64,000 nucleotides of DNA from Alcanivorax sp. (GCF_002733835.1 NZ_NVWY01000009.1:1-64000); one strand, 5' to 3'; shown: positions 37,943-47,786, counted from the stretch's first letter. The notes: generated from the letters alone by a model not told the origin. Numbers and translations: made by a program.

Positions 37943-38860
37943 TTAGACGTTCATGGCCGCCTGGGCCGCTGGCGATCGTGCCAGATAGTCCAGGGCTTGC
38001 TGGGTGTCGCCTTCATGGATCGGATGAAAGCGTGGGGAGACCCAACGCAACGTGGCCTTGAGCAAAAAACCAAAGGTGGGAACGTTCCGGGTCTGCTCGC
38101 CGACTTGTTGCAGCTGGATCAGCACCTGCGGAATCAGTTTGCGGCCTATCTTACGTGCGGCCTTGTCGGAATCCTGCCGGGCCAGGCTGCGCCCGCCTTC
38201 GGCAATGAAGTAAATGAACAGCGGGAAAACAATGGCCATCAGAGCCTGGCGGCTGACATAAAACCCAAGCTGGGTCTTGCACAGATGCTCGAACAGATCG
38301 TAGGCCACGGTGCGGTGTTCCACTTCTTCGGCCAGGTGCCATTTGAACAGATCCACCATGGTGGGGTCGCCGTTCTGCTCCCAGCTTTCGTTGTCCATGG
38401 CCCACTGCCCCAACACACCGGTGAAATGTTCGATGGCGGCGATGATGCCGACACGCATCACCAGCCAGTGTTTTTTGAACGGTTTGCGCTGCATCAGGGT
38501 GAGCCCGAACGGCGCATCGGCCAGCGCGGTGCCAAACAACCATTCCACTCGTTTCAGGAACGGCTCTACGCTGAGGCCGTGACGTTCCAGATACAGTTGT
38601 GCCTTGCTGTGGGCGCGAGAGTGCACCGCTTCCTGTCGGATGAAGCCCTGCACGTCGGCCAGAAGCTGTTCATCCTGGATCAGCGGCAGGGCCTGGTTGT
38701 ATACCCGACAGAACCACAGCTCGCCTTCCGGCAGCAACAGGTGAATACCGTTGATGATGTGAGTCGCAAAAGGATCATCGCGCAGCCAGTGCAACGGTGT
38801 CTGGTCAAAATCGAACTGTACCCGGCGCGCTTTCAGTTGGTGTCGAACAGTGGCATTCAT
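37943..38860 (-). CDS. Predicted metal-dependent hydrolase (PF10118)
   Basis: A 305-aa protein of the PF10118 family. The ferritin-like metal ligands can be seen in the helices LLLPEGELWFCRVYNQALP, FIRQEAVHSRAHSKAQ, AIEHFTGVLGQW and FKWHLAEEVEHRTVAYDLFE, giving the Glu/His clusters of a diiron site. The family is frequent in hydrocarbon- and lipid-degrading marine bacteria. The activity is not established. It lies 15 nt downstream of the hydrolase-SDR fusion gene on the same strand, so the two are probably one operon. Confidence 0.9.
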   Translation of the reverse strand: MNATVRHQLKARRVQFDFDQTPLHWLRDDPFATHIINGIHLLLPEGELWFCRVYNQALPLIQDEQLLADVQGFIRQEAVHSRAHSKAQLYLERHGLSVEPFLKRVEWLFGTALADAPFGLTLMQRKPFKKHWLVMRVGIIAAIEHFTGVLGQWAMDNESWEQNGDPTMVDLFKWHLAEEVEHRTVAYDLFEHLCKTQLGFYVSRQALMAIVFPLFIYFIAEGGRSLARQDSDKAARKIGRKLIPQVLIQLQQVGEQTRNVPTFGFLLKATLRWVSPRFHPIHEGDTQQALDYLARSPAAQAAMNV

Positions 38861-38875
38861 GGTGTCCGGTCTCCG

Positions 38876-40621
38876 TCAGGGGGTCAGGTCAATGCGTGCA
38901 ACGCGGCGTGACAGTGAAGGGGCGAAGCGGCTGAGCAAGCGTGTGCTCCAGGCTTCCGCCCCGACCAGTGACAGGGCCGGGTTGTTGAGTACTGCCTTGA
39001 GGATGGCGTCGGCCACATCGTCCGGTGAAAAATTACGACGTTTGTAGAGCGCATCGGCCTTGGCGCGTTTCTCGGCTTGTTCTTCTTCGCTGGCGCCGGC
39101 ATAGACGGTGGCGTTGGCAATGCCGGTGGCAACAAAGCCAGGGCAGATGGCGGTGACGCCGATATCGTGCTCGGCCAATTCAGCACGCAGGCACTCGCTC
39201 AGCATGTGCACCGCTGCCTTGCTGGTGGAGTAGGCGGCCAGTTTGCGATTGGGGGCAAAGGCGGCGGCGGAGGCCACGTTAATAATGTGGCCGTGGCGAT
39301 GGCCGTCGATCATCTGCTGGGCGAACAGACGCGAGCCGTGAATCACGCCCCACAGGTTCACTTTCAGCAGGCGATCCCATTCCTTGACGCTGGTATCCAA
39401 CACTCCGCCAGCCATACCGATGCCGGCGTTGTTGATCACAATGTCGGCGCCACCCAGTTCCTTGGCGACCCAGTTGGCCAGGCGTTGCATGGCCTGGGCC
39501 GAGCCCACGTCGACTTTGCGAGACCAGGCAACGGCACCCAATTCCCGAGCCTTGGCTGCGGTGCCTTCGGCGCTGTCTTCATCAATGTCCACACAGACCA
39601 GGTCCGCGCCTTGCGCAGCGAAGCGCAGGGCGGTGGCGCGGCCGATACCGGAACCGGCGCCGGTGACGACCGCCGTTTTTCCATTCAGGGGGAGTGCGCT
39701 GCGGGCCGGGCGTACGCGGGCATGCTGCAGGGCGCCGCTCATGGTGCCTTTCTCTACGCCGCTGACGAATTCGTGAATCCAGTCGGCAATGCGTTCCGGG
39801 TGGCTGAGGGGGACCCAGTGGTTGGCGTTGATGTCGCGGCGGTAGAGTTCTTCTACCCAGAGATGCAGGTCTTCAAATAGCTGGGTGCCCACATAATTGT
39901 CGCGGGTGGGCACGATCAATTGGACCGGGCAATTGGCGTAGCGCTTTTCCGGGTTGATCAGCTTGTTACGAAAATTGGCCCGGTAGAGCTGCACGCCGAA
40001 TTTGCCGTCTTTGCCCTGGGTGGGGTTGGCGTCGGGTTCGGCGACATTTTCCCGGTGCTTCAGATATTGCGGCCAGAGTTTGTCGAGGCCGCCCTGCCAG
40101 GCGCTGGGGGCGAGCACGGGAAGATGAAAGAAACCGATATACCAGGAGCTGAGTACCTGCTTGAAGACTTTCGCCTTGGCGGAGGCGGACAGGTTCAGGG
40201 TGCGTTCGCGCATCCAGTGGCCCATGTGGTCCAGGCAGGGGCCGGAAATCGTGGTGTAGGACAGAATGCGCGATTTCAGCGGCTCGCTGGTGACCGATTC
40301 CCAGCTTTGAATGGAGCCCCAGTCGTGGCCCACCAGATGAAATCCCCGGCCGGGGATCAGGGTATCCACCACCGCGAGCAGGTCGGCGGACAGCAGCTTC
40401 ATGCGGTAGTCCGCTTGCGCTCGGGGTGCCTGGGAGGCGCCGGCGCCCCGCACATCATAGAGGATTACAAAGTAGTGTTTGGCCAGCTGCTGCGCCACCG
40501 GTTGCCACACGCTGTGGTTGTCCGGGTAGCCGTGCACCAGCACCACGGGCGTCTTTTTGGGGTCGCCGAGGGTGTAGGCCTGGAGTGAAATGCCCTGGCT
40601 GTTGACGGTGGTGGGGGTCAT
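38876..40621 (-). CDS. Alpha/beta-hydrolase fused to a short-chain dehydrogenase
   Basis: A 581-aa bifunctional protein. Residues about 1-290 are an alpha/beta-hydrolase of the epoxide-hydrolase type: VVLVHGYPDN and the nucleophile elbow LVGHDWGS (Asp100). Residues about 310-581 are an SDR: VVTGAGSGIGRATAL (320-330), NNAGIG and the catalytic YSTSK. An AGGAG Shine-Dalgarno 5 nt before ATG 40621 fixes the start. The same two-domain arrangement occurs in Pseudomonas and Mycobacterium. The PF10118 gene follows, suggesting a joint role in lipid or hydrocarbon breakdown (inference). Confidence 0.92.
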   Translation of the reverse strand: MTPTTVNSQGISLQAYTLGDPKKTPVVLVHGYPDNHSVWQPVAQQLAKHYFVILYDVRGAGASQAPRAQADYRMKLLSADLLAVVDTLIPGRGFHLVGHDWGSIQSWESVTSEPLKSRILSYTTISGPCLDHMGHWMRERTLNLSASAKAKVFKQVLSSWYIGFFHLPVLAPSAWQGGLDKLWPQYLKHRENVAEPDANPTQGKDGKFGVQLYRANFRNKLINPEKRYANCPVQLIVPTRDNYVGTQLFEDLHLWVEELYRRDINANHWVPLSHPERIADWIHEFVSGVEKGTMSGALQHARVRPARSALPLNGKTAVVTGAGSGIGRATALRFAAQGADLVCVDIDEDSAEGTAAKARELGAVAWSRKVDVGSAQAMQRLANWVAKELGGADIVINNAGIGMAGGVLDTSVKEWDRLLKVNLWGVIHGSRLFAQQMIDGHRHGHIINVASAAAFAPNRKLAAYSTSKAAVHMLSECLRAELAEHDIGVTAICPGFVATGIANATVYAGASEEEQAEKRAKADALYKRRNFSPDDVADAILKAVLNNPALSLVGAEAWSTRLLSRFAPSLSRRVARIDLTP

Positions 40622-40813
40622 GTTGGCTCCTGAAAACATGGCGACGCGATATCTGGACAACGTCAAGATAATCGAATGTATCAGTGCTCAATGTAACGGT
40701 CAATGTGCTCGTTGTGGCAGCAAATACCGGGCAGTCAGTCTCACCGGCCAAGGGTCTCTGACGATGAGGTGGGAAGGGAAAGGGGGCGGTGGGGAATAAG
40801 GGGGGAGCGAGAA

Positions 40814-40835
40814 ACGGCGGCCCGAAGGCCGCCGT
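40814..40835 (-). terminator. UUCG-loop terminator of the OB-fold gene
   Basis: On the minus strand ACGGCGGCC, loop TTCG and GGCCGCCGT form a 9-bp hairpin followed by TTTCTC. The extra-stable UUCG loop is typical. It ends the minus-strand gene at 40865. Confidence 0.75.
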
Positions 40836-40864
40836 CAACAAGGTCGGAGCAGGGGATCAGTGTA

Positions 40865-41230
40865 TCAGTTGCTGATCGTCGCGCTCGGGCTGTTGGTGCT
40901 TGTGCCTTTCACTGAGTGCACCTTCTTCACATCCACCACGCTGCGGCCGTCGTCGTGATCCACTTCACCGGTAAAGGAAAGTTGGGTGCCGGCTTTCAGC
41001 GGGCGGTCAGCGGTCAGGTCATCATCGAGCTCGACTTCGAATTGGCCTTTGCGATCACGAAGCAAATAACGCTCATCGCCCAGCGCTTGAACCACTTCAC
41101 CGTCCATGCGTACTTCAGTGCCTTCCTTGATGCCCTGATTAATGGCGGCGCTGTCGGTGGTGATGGTGTCGCCGGCGGTCACGGTGGCGGTGGCGCCCAG
41201 CAGTACAGATGCAAGAATCAATTTTTTCAT
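40865..41230 (-). CDS. YgiW/YdeI-type periplasmic OB-fold (BOF) protein
   Basis: A 121-aa protein with a signal peptide (MKKLILASVLLGATATVTAG) and a single OB fold of the NirD/YgiW family: GTEVRMDGEVVQALGDERYL, then LRDRKGQFEVELDDDL and VDVKKVHSV. Homologues are periplasmic stress-tolerance proteins in E. coli. It stands alone with its own terminator. Start ATG 41230 has an AGGAGGATGAC-type Shine-Dalgarno. Confidence 0.88.
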   Translation of the reverse strand: MKKLILASVLLGATATVTAGDTITTDSAAINQGIKEGTEVRMDGEVVQALGDERYLLRDRKGQFEVELDDDLTADRPLKAGTQLSFTGEVDHDDGRSVVDVKKVHSVKGTSTNSPSATISN

Positions 41231-41389
41231 GAGTCATCCTCCTTGGTTGATGTCTCAGGGGATTAGTGGGGCGATGGGGGCAGGTCGTTCCTGATGTTTG
41301 TAAAAGCTCGGTTAAAGCCTCTGCATAACGCTGCGTTTTGCGAGCTGGCTCACAGGTTTGGAAGAAGAGACGGGCATCGGTGGCCTGGG

Positions 41390-42358
41390 CTACTGGGGGT
41401 GGCTATTGAAGGTGTGCCAGAACAGGCAGGGTTGCACCGCGGTGTTTGCAAGGGCGAGAAACGCCGCGAAGGCTTTGCCGGTATAGGTATTTTCCAGGGT
41501 GAGGCCACTGTGGGCGGCGGCATTCACGGCCTGGATGCTGGCGGCGGTGGGGTGGCCGTAACCCGTACCCAGGTAGTTGTCATGCCATTGCAGAAAACTG
41601 CTATCGAATTGTTCCCGGGGCAGCCCCAGCTGTTGCCAGCATTGCCGGGCCATGCGAATGACCAGCCGGGCATTGCATACCGAGAACGGGCCGAGGTGGT
41701 CCTGGGCTACCTGCACGGCATGGATGCGGGCATTCAATCCGCTGAGCTGGTTGCCCACCAGCAACCCGGCCACGGTAGCGCCGGAACCGGCAGCGACCAC
41801 AATGTCGGAGGGCGCCGGGCAGAGGCTGTCGTTGATTTGCTGTTCGAGTTCCAGCATGGCGTTGGCATAGCCAAGGGAGGCCAACGGGTTGGAGCAGCCG
41901 GCATACAGAAAGTAGTGGTCGCGGCGAAGTCGTCCCGGGTGCAGGTACCAGCCCAGTGCGGCCCGCAGCAGGCTGTTGCGATCGTGCAGCTGGGCGCCGG
42001 CCTGTTGCATGCGCTGGCGGTTCTGGTGAACCACGGGAGCATCCGGCTGCGGGAAGGTGAAAATCTCACAGCCCAGTTGTTCCTGCTCACAGAGTAAGGC
42101 GGTGGCCAGCCCGGCGTTGGTGCCGGTGGCTCCCAGGGTGACGACGCGCTTTATAGGCCGTTGGCGAATCTCGCCCAGTACCCACTCCAGTTTACGCAGT
42201 TTGTTGCCGCCGTACGGGTGGGCGCTGATGTCATCGCGTTTCACCCAGCAGAGCGACCCCAGTGCTGGCAGCGGTTCCACCGGGGTGGGCAGGTCGCACA
42301 GGGCAACGGGGGCAAGGCTGGCGAGGTGCGCAAACCGGCTGAGCAACGGCCAGGTCAT
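41390..42358 (-). CDS. D-cysteine desulfhydrase / ACC deaminase-like PLP enzyme
   Basis: A 322-aa fold-type II PLP enzyme. The PLP lysine is in DDISAHPYGGNKLRKLEWVL; GATGTNAGLATALL binds the phosphate loop; VAAGSGATVAGLLVG is the later glycine motif. It matches 1-aminocyclopropane-1-carboxylate deaminase/D-cysteine desulfhydrase. The ATG 42358 overlaps the stop of the upstream gene by 1 nt (TGATG), so the two are coupled. Substrate choice among D-Cys, D-Ser and ACC cannot be settled by eye. Confidence 0.88.
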   Translation of the reverse strand: MTWPLLSRFAHLASLAPVALCDLPTPVEPLPALGSLCWVKRDDISAHPYGGNKLRKLEWVLGEIRQRPIKRVVTLGATGTNAGLATALLCEQEQLGCEIFTFPQPDAPVVHQNRQRMQQAGAQLHDRNSLLRAALGWYLHPGRLRRDHYFLYAGCSNPLASLGYANAMLELEQQINDSLCPAPSDIVVAAGSGATVAGLLVGNQLSGLNARIHAVQVAQDHLGPFSVCNARLVIRMARQCWQQLGLPREQFDSSFLQWHDNYLGTGYGHPTAASIQAVNAAAHSGLTLENTYTGKAFAAFLALANTAVQPCLFWHTFNSHPQ

Positions 42359-43638
42359 CAGGCGCCGTTGCCCTGGGGAAGAGGGGGCCACCAGTCGGCA
42401 AGGGCACCATTATCCCACACCGCCAGGTCACCAAACTGCAGCAGCACGAATTCGCTTTGCGTGGGCCGAAAGAACAGTTGGTCGTCTATCTGCAGGGCGG
42501 TGTCCGGGCTGCCGTTGTACATCATCTGGTTGGTGCTCACACCGTACACCGGGTTGGCCTGGATTCCCGGCGGGGAAACCGGCTCGGCCTTCCAGTAGCC
42601 GCCGTAAATAAAATAGGTGCGCCGACGGTTGGCATCCCAGCCTTGCCAGAGTTCACCCAGCGGTAGTGGCCCAGGCAGGGTGAGGCCGTCCAGTTGTTTG
42701 ATCACCGGGGCGGCGATAAAGGCGGCGGGCTGGAAGTCTTTCAATAGTGGCAGGTCGAAATCGCTGGCCTTGACCAGGCAGGAGCCGGCACTGAGTTCGT
42801 TGACCACGGTGGTGTTGTCGTAGAGTGCCACCGTGGGGCTGCCGGCGCCGTTAAAGCACAATGTCTGTTGCTGGTAGGCGGGGTTCAGCTGATACAGCCT
42901 GTCGATATAGCGTTGGTAGAGGGCTTCGGTTTCCCGGTGGCCCTCTTCGGCGCTCTGGATAAAGGCGGGCAATTTCCCCACGTGGGCATCGTAGCCCATG
43001 AAGCCGCTGAAACGCAGTTGCTCAGGATGGGCCTCGATCAGCGAGATCATGGCGTCCAGTTGTTGCGGGTCGTTGAGGCCTCCCCGGTGCAGGCCCACGT
43101 CAATTTCGATATTGATATTGAGTCGTCTGCCGTGTTCGCGGGCCAGTGCCAGGTACTGCTCAAGGCGGGCTGAAGAATCAATCAACCACTGCAATTGCTG
43201 GTCTGGATCGAAGGGGTGGGTCTCGCCCAGCTCGGTGTAGAAACGACGGGCGGCCTGGATGGGCATGGGTTTGCCCAGCAGCATATCTGCGCCGGGCTCG
43301 GCATCGGCCAGGGCATTCATGAAGGGTTGATGGAAAACCATCACTCGCTGGCTGCCGGTGTGGGTCATGACTTCCTGAATCAGCGGCACGCTGGGCAGGG
43401 ATTTCGCCACGATGCGCAATTGGCAATGGCTGGGCAGCAGGCCGACCAGTGTCTGGCAGTTGGCTATCAGCCGCTGACGGTCAATGAGCATCAGCGGGCG
43501 GCCGGGGCCCTGTTGTTTCAGGGTATCGTTCAGCGACTGGAAGTAGGCATTATGGGCCGCCCCACGATTGTCCGGCCGCAGCCACCAGCCACCCGCAGCA
43601 AGCGCGACTGCGCCAAAAAGAAAATGACGTCGTTTCAT
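42358..43638 (-). CDS. DSD1/alanine-racemase-type PLP enzyme with export signal
   Basis: A 426-aa fold-type III PLP enzyme related to D-threonine aldolase and D-serine deaminase (alanine racemase N-terminal domain). The PLP Lys lies in RIVAKSLPSVP. Later motifs are IEIDVGLHRGGL and FSGFMGYDAHVG. The N-terminus MKRRHFLFGAVALAAGGWW looks like a Tat-type or anchored export signal, unusual for this family. It is coupled to the D-cysteine desulfhydrase-like gene, suggesting joint D-amino-acid metabolism, with one partner outside the cytosol. Confidence 0.85.
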   Translation of the reverse strand: MKRRHFLFGAVALAAGGWWLRPDNRGAAHNAYFQSLNDTLKQQGPGRPLMLIDRQRLIANCQTLVGLLPSHCQLRIVAKSLPSVPLIQEVMTHTGSQRVMVFHQPFMNALADAEPGADMLLGKPMPIQAARRFYTELGETHPFDPDQQLQWLIDSSARLEQYLALAREHGRRLNINIEIDVGLHRGGLNDPQQLDAMISLIEAHPEQLRFSGFMGYDAHVGKLPAFIQSAEEGHRETEALYQRYIDRLYQLNPAYQQQTLCFNGAGSPTVALYDNTTVVNELSAGSCLVKASDFDLPLLKDFQPAAFIAAPVIKQLDGLTLPGPLPLGELWQGWDANRRRTYFIYGGYWKAEPVSPPGIQANPVYGVSTNQMMYNGSPDTALQIDDQLFFRPTQSEFVLLQFGDLAVWDNGALADWWPPLPQGNGA

Positions 43639-43710
43639 AAGCGATAACCGATCAAGAGTGCGTAGGCCGCAAGGGCCAGCTAAGCCTTTGCGACATGGCC
43701 GATTTCTACC

Positions 43711-45069
43711 CTATAAAAACAGGCGCTGCAGATGCGGGTTCAACATCCGCCCCTGTGGGTCCAGTTCTTTGCGCACGGCCTGGAAACGGTCAAAGGCCGG
43801 ATACAGTTCGGCCAGTTCCTTGCGTCCCAGGTTATGAATCTTGCCCCAGTGAGGGCGACCGGCGTAGCGACGCAGAATGGGTTCTACCACGTCGAAAAGC
43901 GGCTGGTAGTCCTGTTCAAAGTATTGGTGTATCGACAGGCTGGCGCCGGGCTGCTGATGGAACATGGACAGCAGGTTGTCGTCGGCGGCGACGTAACGGA
44001 ATTCAATGGGGAAGAACACGTTGATGTCATGCTCGCGAATGGCGGCGCAGACTTCTTCCAGGCAAGCGATGCCTTGTTCCGCCGGTACCGTGTATTCCAT
44101 TTCGTTGAAACGCACGGTGCGGTGATTGGCAAAGACTTTGTTGGCCGGGCCCACATAACGGCTGTCTTCCACAAACAGGGTGGACAGCTTCTGCAGGGTG
44201 GGGGTGAGCCAGCCGGCCTGCATGGCCAGTTTGGAGACCATTTCCAGCAGCTCGTTGTCGTCGGCACGGGTGAGGCTGTCCTGGGGATCCGTGGTGATCT
44301 CCATGGTCTTGACGATGGCCTGATCGCCCAGCGGGAAGGCGAAGAATTCGATGTGGCGGAAATTGTTTTTTTCCTTCTCCACAAAATCCATGGCCTCACG
44401 AAGCGGCAAGGTCCAGGTGTGTTCTTCCAGCCGGAAGGCCGGTTCGTGGCGAAAACCGATTTCGGTGACCACACCCAGGGCGCCCACGTTACAGCAGGCA
44501 GCGAGAAAGGTGTCGCCATCGGTGGCGGTTAATTCCAGCGCTTCGCCGTCGGGGGTGATCAGGCGCAAGGAATCCACTTGCCCGGACAGGCTTTGCAGGC
44601 CCAGCCCGGTGCCGTGGGTGCTGGTGGCAATGGCTCCGGCCAGGGATTGCAGGTTGATGTCCGGTTCATTGGTAAAACTGTAGCCCTGTTCGTAGGCCAT
44701 GGCACTGGCCATGGCCAGCCGGGTGCCGCCACCGTAACGGAATACGTTGCCGTCAGTGCCACGCAGTCCGGCCATGGGCTCCAGGGAGATCAGGGTGTCG
44801 TCGGTGGGCACGATGCCACTGAAAGAGTGGCTGCCGCCGAAAGCCCGCAGGATGCCGGTGCTGTTGCGCATGGTGTTGCGCACCACGTTTTCATCGGTGG
44901 CGTACACCAGTTGTCGAGGGCTGGCGCTCTGGTTACCGGACCAGTTTTGCCAGGCGGGCGCGTTGCCGGTGCTGGCGAGCAGTTGGCCGGGGCCCATTGA
45001 GCCCAGGGCGCCGGTGGCGGCCAGGGATTTCAGGAAAGCACGGCGATTCAGTGACGAAAAAGCGGACAT
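43711..45069 (-). CDS. D-arabinono-1,4-lactone oxidase family FAD enzyme, Tat-exported
   Basis: A 452-aa FAD-linked oxidase. The signal NRRAFLKSLAATGALG (residues about 8-23) is a Tat signal. The FAD domain has AFGGSHSFSGI, the place of the GSGHS-type covalent-FAD histidine, and NLQSLAGAIATSTHGTGLG. The C-terminal RPHWGKIHNL is the ALO-family HWGK motif. It probably oxidises a sugar lactone or alcohol in the periplasm. ATG 45069 is chosen because the signal peptide begins there. The upstream gene ubiD is separated by 91 bp. Confidence 0.88.
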   Translation of the reverse strand: MSAFSSLNRRAFLKSLAATGALGSMGPGQLLASTGNAPAWQNWSGNQSASPRQLVYATDENVVRNTMRNSTGILRAFGGSHSFSGIVPTDDTLISLEPMAGLRGTDGNVFRYGGGTRLAMASAMAYEQGYSFTNEPDINLQSLAGAIATSTHGTGLGLQSLSGQVDSLRLITPDGEALELTATDGDTFLAACCNVGALGVVTEIGFRHEPAFRLEEHTWTLPLREAMDFVEKEKNNFRHIEFFAFPLGDQAIVKTMEITTDPQDSLTRADDNELLEMVSKLAMQAGWLTPTLQKLSTLFVEDSRYVGPANKVFANHRTVRFNEMEYTVPAEQGIACLEEVCAAIREHDINVFFPIEFRYVAADDNLLSMFHQQPGASLSIHQYFEQDYQPLFDVVEPILRRYAGRPHWGKIHNLGRKELAELYPAFDRFQAVRKELDPQGRMLNPHLQRLFL

Positions 45070-45160
45070 GGGCGACCTTGTTATCTTTGTTTTGTACGAT
45101 CGTACCACATTTGTGTTTGGGCGCCACTGTTGTGATGTGATGCGGCGCCCACCCCGGGGG

Positions 45161-46636
45161 TTATTCCGGGGTATCGATACCCAGAGATGACCACATCTCG
45201 TCCACCCGGGCTTTCACCGCCGGGTCCATGGCGATGGCGCGGCCCCACTCGCGGGTGGTTTCACCGGCCCACTTGCTGGTGGCATCCATGCCCATCTTGG
45301 AGCCCAGCCCGGCCACTGGAGAAGCGAAGTCCAGATAGTCGATGGGGGTGTTTTCGATCATCACGGTATCGCGGGCCGGGTCCATGCGGGTGGTCATGGC
45401 CCAGATCACGTCTTTCCAGTCGCGGGCGTTGACGTCGTCATCGCAGACAATCACGAACTTGGTGTACATGAACTGGCGCAGGAAGGACCACACCCCCATC
45501 ATTACCCGCTTGGCGTGGCCCGGGTACTGCTTCTTCATGGTCACCACCGCCATGCGGTAGGAGCAGCCTTCCGGGGGCAGGTAGAAATCCACAATTTCCG
45601 GGAACTGTTTTTTCAGGATCGGCACGAAGATTTCGTTCATGGCCACGCCCAGCACTGCCGGCTCATCCGGTGGCCGGCCGGTGTAGGTGCTGTGATAGAT
45701 CGGGTCGCGGCGGTGGGTGATGCGTTCCACCGTGAACACCGGGAAACGTTCCACTTCGTTGTAATACCCGGTGTGGTCGCCGAAGGGGCCTTCGTCTGCC
45801 ATGTCGTCCGGGTAGAGGTAGCCCTCTAAAACAAATTCGGCGCTGGCGGGCACTTGCAGGTCATTGCCGATACATTTTACCAGCTCGGTCTTGGAGCCCC
45901 GCAGCAAACCGGCAAAGGCATATTCGCTGAGGGTATCGGGAACCGGGGTCACCGCGCCGAGAATGGTGGCAGGATCGGCGCCCAACGCCACGCTCACCGG
46001 GAATGGCTCGCCGGGATGCTGTTGCTGCCATTCCTGAAAATCCAGCGCGCCGCCCCGGTGGCTAAGCCAGCGCATGATCAGCTTGTTGCGGCCAATCAGC
46101 TGTTGGCGGTAGATGCCCAGGTTCTGGCGTTCCTTGTTGGGGCCGCGGGTGATCACCAGCGGCCAGGTCACCAGGGGGCCGGCATCATCGGGCCAGCAGG
46201 TCTGGATGGGCAGCTTGTACAGGTCTACTTCATCGCCTTCCAGCACCTTTTCCTGGCAGGGGCCGGAGTTGGACACCTTGGGGCTCATGCTCAGGACCTT
46301 GCGGAATACCGGCAGTTTTTCCCAGGCATCGCGAAAGCCCTTGGGCGGCTCCGGTTCCTTGAGGAAGGCCAGCAGTTCGCCCAGCTCACGCAACTCCGCC
46401 ACTGAGTCGCGGCCCATGCCCAGCGCGACTCGGCGCTCGGTGCCGAACAGGTTGCCCAGCACCGGGGTGCCAAAGCCCACCGGGTTTTCAAACAGCAGGG
46501 CGGGCCCGCCGGCGCGCAGGGTGCGGTCGCAGATTTCGGTCATTTCCAGATTCGGGTCCACCGGAACGGTGATGCGCTTGAGTTCGCCAAGTTGTTCCAG
46601 CTGGCTGATGAAGTCTCGAAGATCGCGGTATTTCAT
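45161..46636 (-). CDS. ubiD: 4-hydroxy-3-polyprenylbenzoate decarboxylase UbiD
   Basis: UbiD decarboxylates the prenylated ring in ubiquinone biosynthesis using prenylated FMN from UbiX. The protein is 491 aa (E. coli UbiD 497). Landmarks include [48 protein letters not shown] and [23 protein letters not shown] 46636 is the conserved start; the longer upstream frame is not conserved. It is monocistronic as far as can be seen. Confidence 0.95.
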   Translation of the reverse strand: MKYRDLRDFISQLEQLGELKRITVPVDPNLEMTEICDRTLRAGGPALLFENPVGFGTPVLGNLFGTERRVALGMGRDSVAELRELGELLAFLKEPEPPKGFRDAWEKLPVFRKVLSMSPKVSNSGPCQEKVLEGDEVDLYKLPIQTCWPDDAGPLVTWPLVITRGPNKERQNLGIYRQQLIGRNKLIMRWLSHRGGALDFQEWQQQHPGEPFPVSVALGADPATILGAVTPVPDTLSEYAFAGLLRGSKTELVKCIGNDLQVPASAEFVLEGYLYPDDMADEGPFGDHTGYYNEVERFPVFTVERITHRRDPIYHSTYTGRPPDEPAVLGVAMNEIFVPILKKQFPEIVDFYLPPEGCSYRMAVVTMKKQYPGHAKRVMMGVWSFLRQFMYTKFVIVCDDDVNARDWKDVIWAMTTRMDPARDTVMIENTPIDYLDFASPVAGLGSKMGMDATSKWAGETTREWGRAIAMDPAVKARVDEMWSSLGIDTPE

Positions 46637-46809
46637 GACGTTCCTTGTTGATCCGGTAACCGAACGGGGTGTGCGGCGAGTATAGCAGGCTGGCGGGGCG
46701 CTACGAGTGACGCTCAATGGGCCAGGATAAGGCTGAAAATCGGGTCTGCTGAACGTGAGCCGTGTGGAGCGTGAACATTCTCTCCCGGTGATTGAAGCGA
46801 AAAGCGGGT

Positions 46810-47745
46810 TCAGGCGCGGGACCAGGGAAAGGTCTGGACGTCGTCAATGCGGCCATGGCTTTGCTGTGCCATCAGTAGCCGCTCTACGCCCATGGCTACG
46901 CCGCTGCAGGCGGGCAGGCCGGCGTCCATGGCGTCGAGCAAGAAAGGATCCGCGGCCATGGGGTTCAATCCATGCCTGGTACGCAGGATATTGTCCTGCT
47001 CGAAGCGTTGGCGTTGTTCGTCCGGGTCGGTGAGTTCCTGATAGCCGTTGGCCAGTTCCAGGCTGCGGTAATAAATCTCGAATCGGCGGGCGAGCAAGGC
47101 GCCGTCTTTGTCTTTATGGGTTTGCGCCAGTGCGGCGGCCCAGCCGGGGAAGTCAGTGACCACAGAGAGCTGTTCGGCGGGCAGGGCAGCTTCCACTTTG
47201 GTGACCATCAGGTAGTCCACGGCGGCGGTTTTGCTCAGCCCTGGCGGTGCGCCATGGTATTGCGCGCAGGCCACCAGTTCCGCGTCACTGGCGGTGAGCG
47301 GATCAAGCCGGGTGACCTGCAGGAACAGTTCGCGAAAGGAGTAAGTCTGCGAGGGCGTGTCGCAAAAGAGTTTGGCAAACAGCGCCAGGCATTCGTCCAC
47401 CAGATCCTTGAGCGAAAAGCCCGGCCGATACCATTCCAGCATGGTGAACTCCGGGTTGTGTCGCCCGCCGGCCTCACCATCCCGGAACGCCTTGCAGATC
47501 TGGTAGATCGGCCCGCTGCCGGCGGCCAGCAGTCGTTTCATGTGGTATTCGGGGGAGCTCTGCAGGTAGCCGTAACCCGCCACCGGGATGCACTGGATGT
47601 GCAGGTCGCTGACGCCGTGGCGGGCCAGTTGCGGGGTGTCCACTTCCAGCACGTTGCGGGCATCAAAAAAGGCGCGCACTGTGCGTAGCAGCTCAGCGCG
47701 CGCTTTCATGGCCTCCAGAGAGGCGGTGGGCTGCCAGTCATGCAT
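46810..47745 (-). CDS. epmA: Elongation factor P-(R)-beta-lysine ligase EpmA
   Basis: EpmA, a lysyl-tRNA-synthetase paralogue without an anticodon domain, attaches (R)-beta-lysine to Lys34 of EF-P. This copy is 311 aa. Class II motifs: [17 protein letters not shown], motif 2 [20 protein letters not shown], and motif 3 [13 protein letters not shown] give ATG 47745, matching homologue starts at the HDWQPTASL segment; an in-frame ATG at 47766 lies inside a GGCATCTGGC repeat. The gene is just downstream of efp on the same strand, with epmB divergent from efp, so the whole modification set is together. Confidence 0.94.
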   Translation of the reverse strand: MHDWQPTASLEAMKARAELLRTVRAFFDARNVLEVDTPQLARHGVSDLHIQCIPVAGYGYLQSSPEYHMKRLLAAGSGPIYQICKAFRDGEAGGRHNPEFTMLEWYRPGFSLKDLVDECLALFAKLFCDTPSQTYSFRELFLQVTRLDPLTASDAELVACAQYHGAPPGLSKTAAVDYLMVTKVEAALPAEQLSVVTDFPGWAAALAQTHKDKDGALLARRFEIYYRSLELANGYQELTDPDEQRQRFEQDNILRTRHGLNPMAADPFLLDAMDAGLPACSGVAMGVERLLMAQQSHGRIDDVQTFPWSRA

Positions 47746-47758
47746 TGGGGTATGCTCG

Positions 47759-47786
47759 TCAGGCATCTGGCGTCAGGCGTCTAGCT
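47759..47786. repeat. GGCATCTGGCGTC repeat copy
   Basis: The stretch GTCAGGCATCTGGCGTCAGG, continuing with CGTCTAGC, shares the GGCATC/GGCGTC words with the copies at 8499-8542 and 10565-10589. It covers the gap between efp and epmA. Confidence 0.55.
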
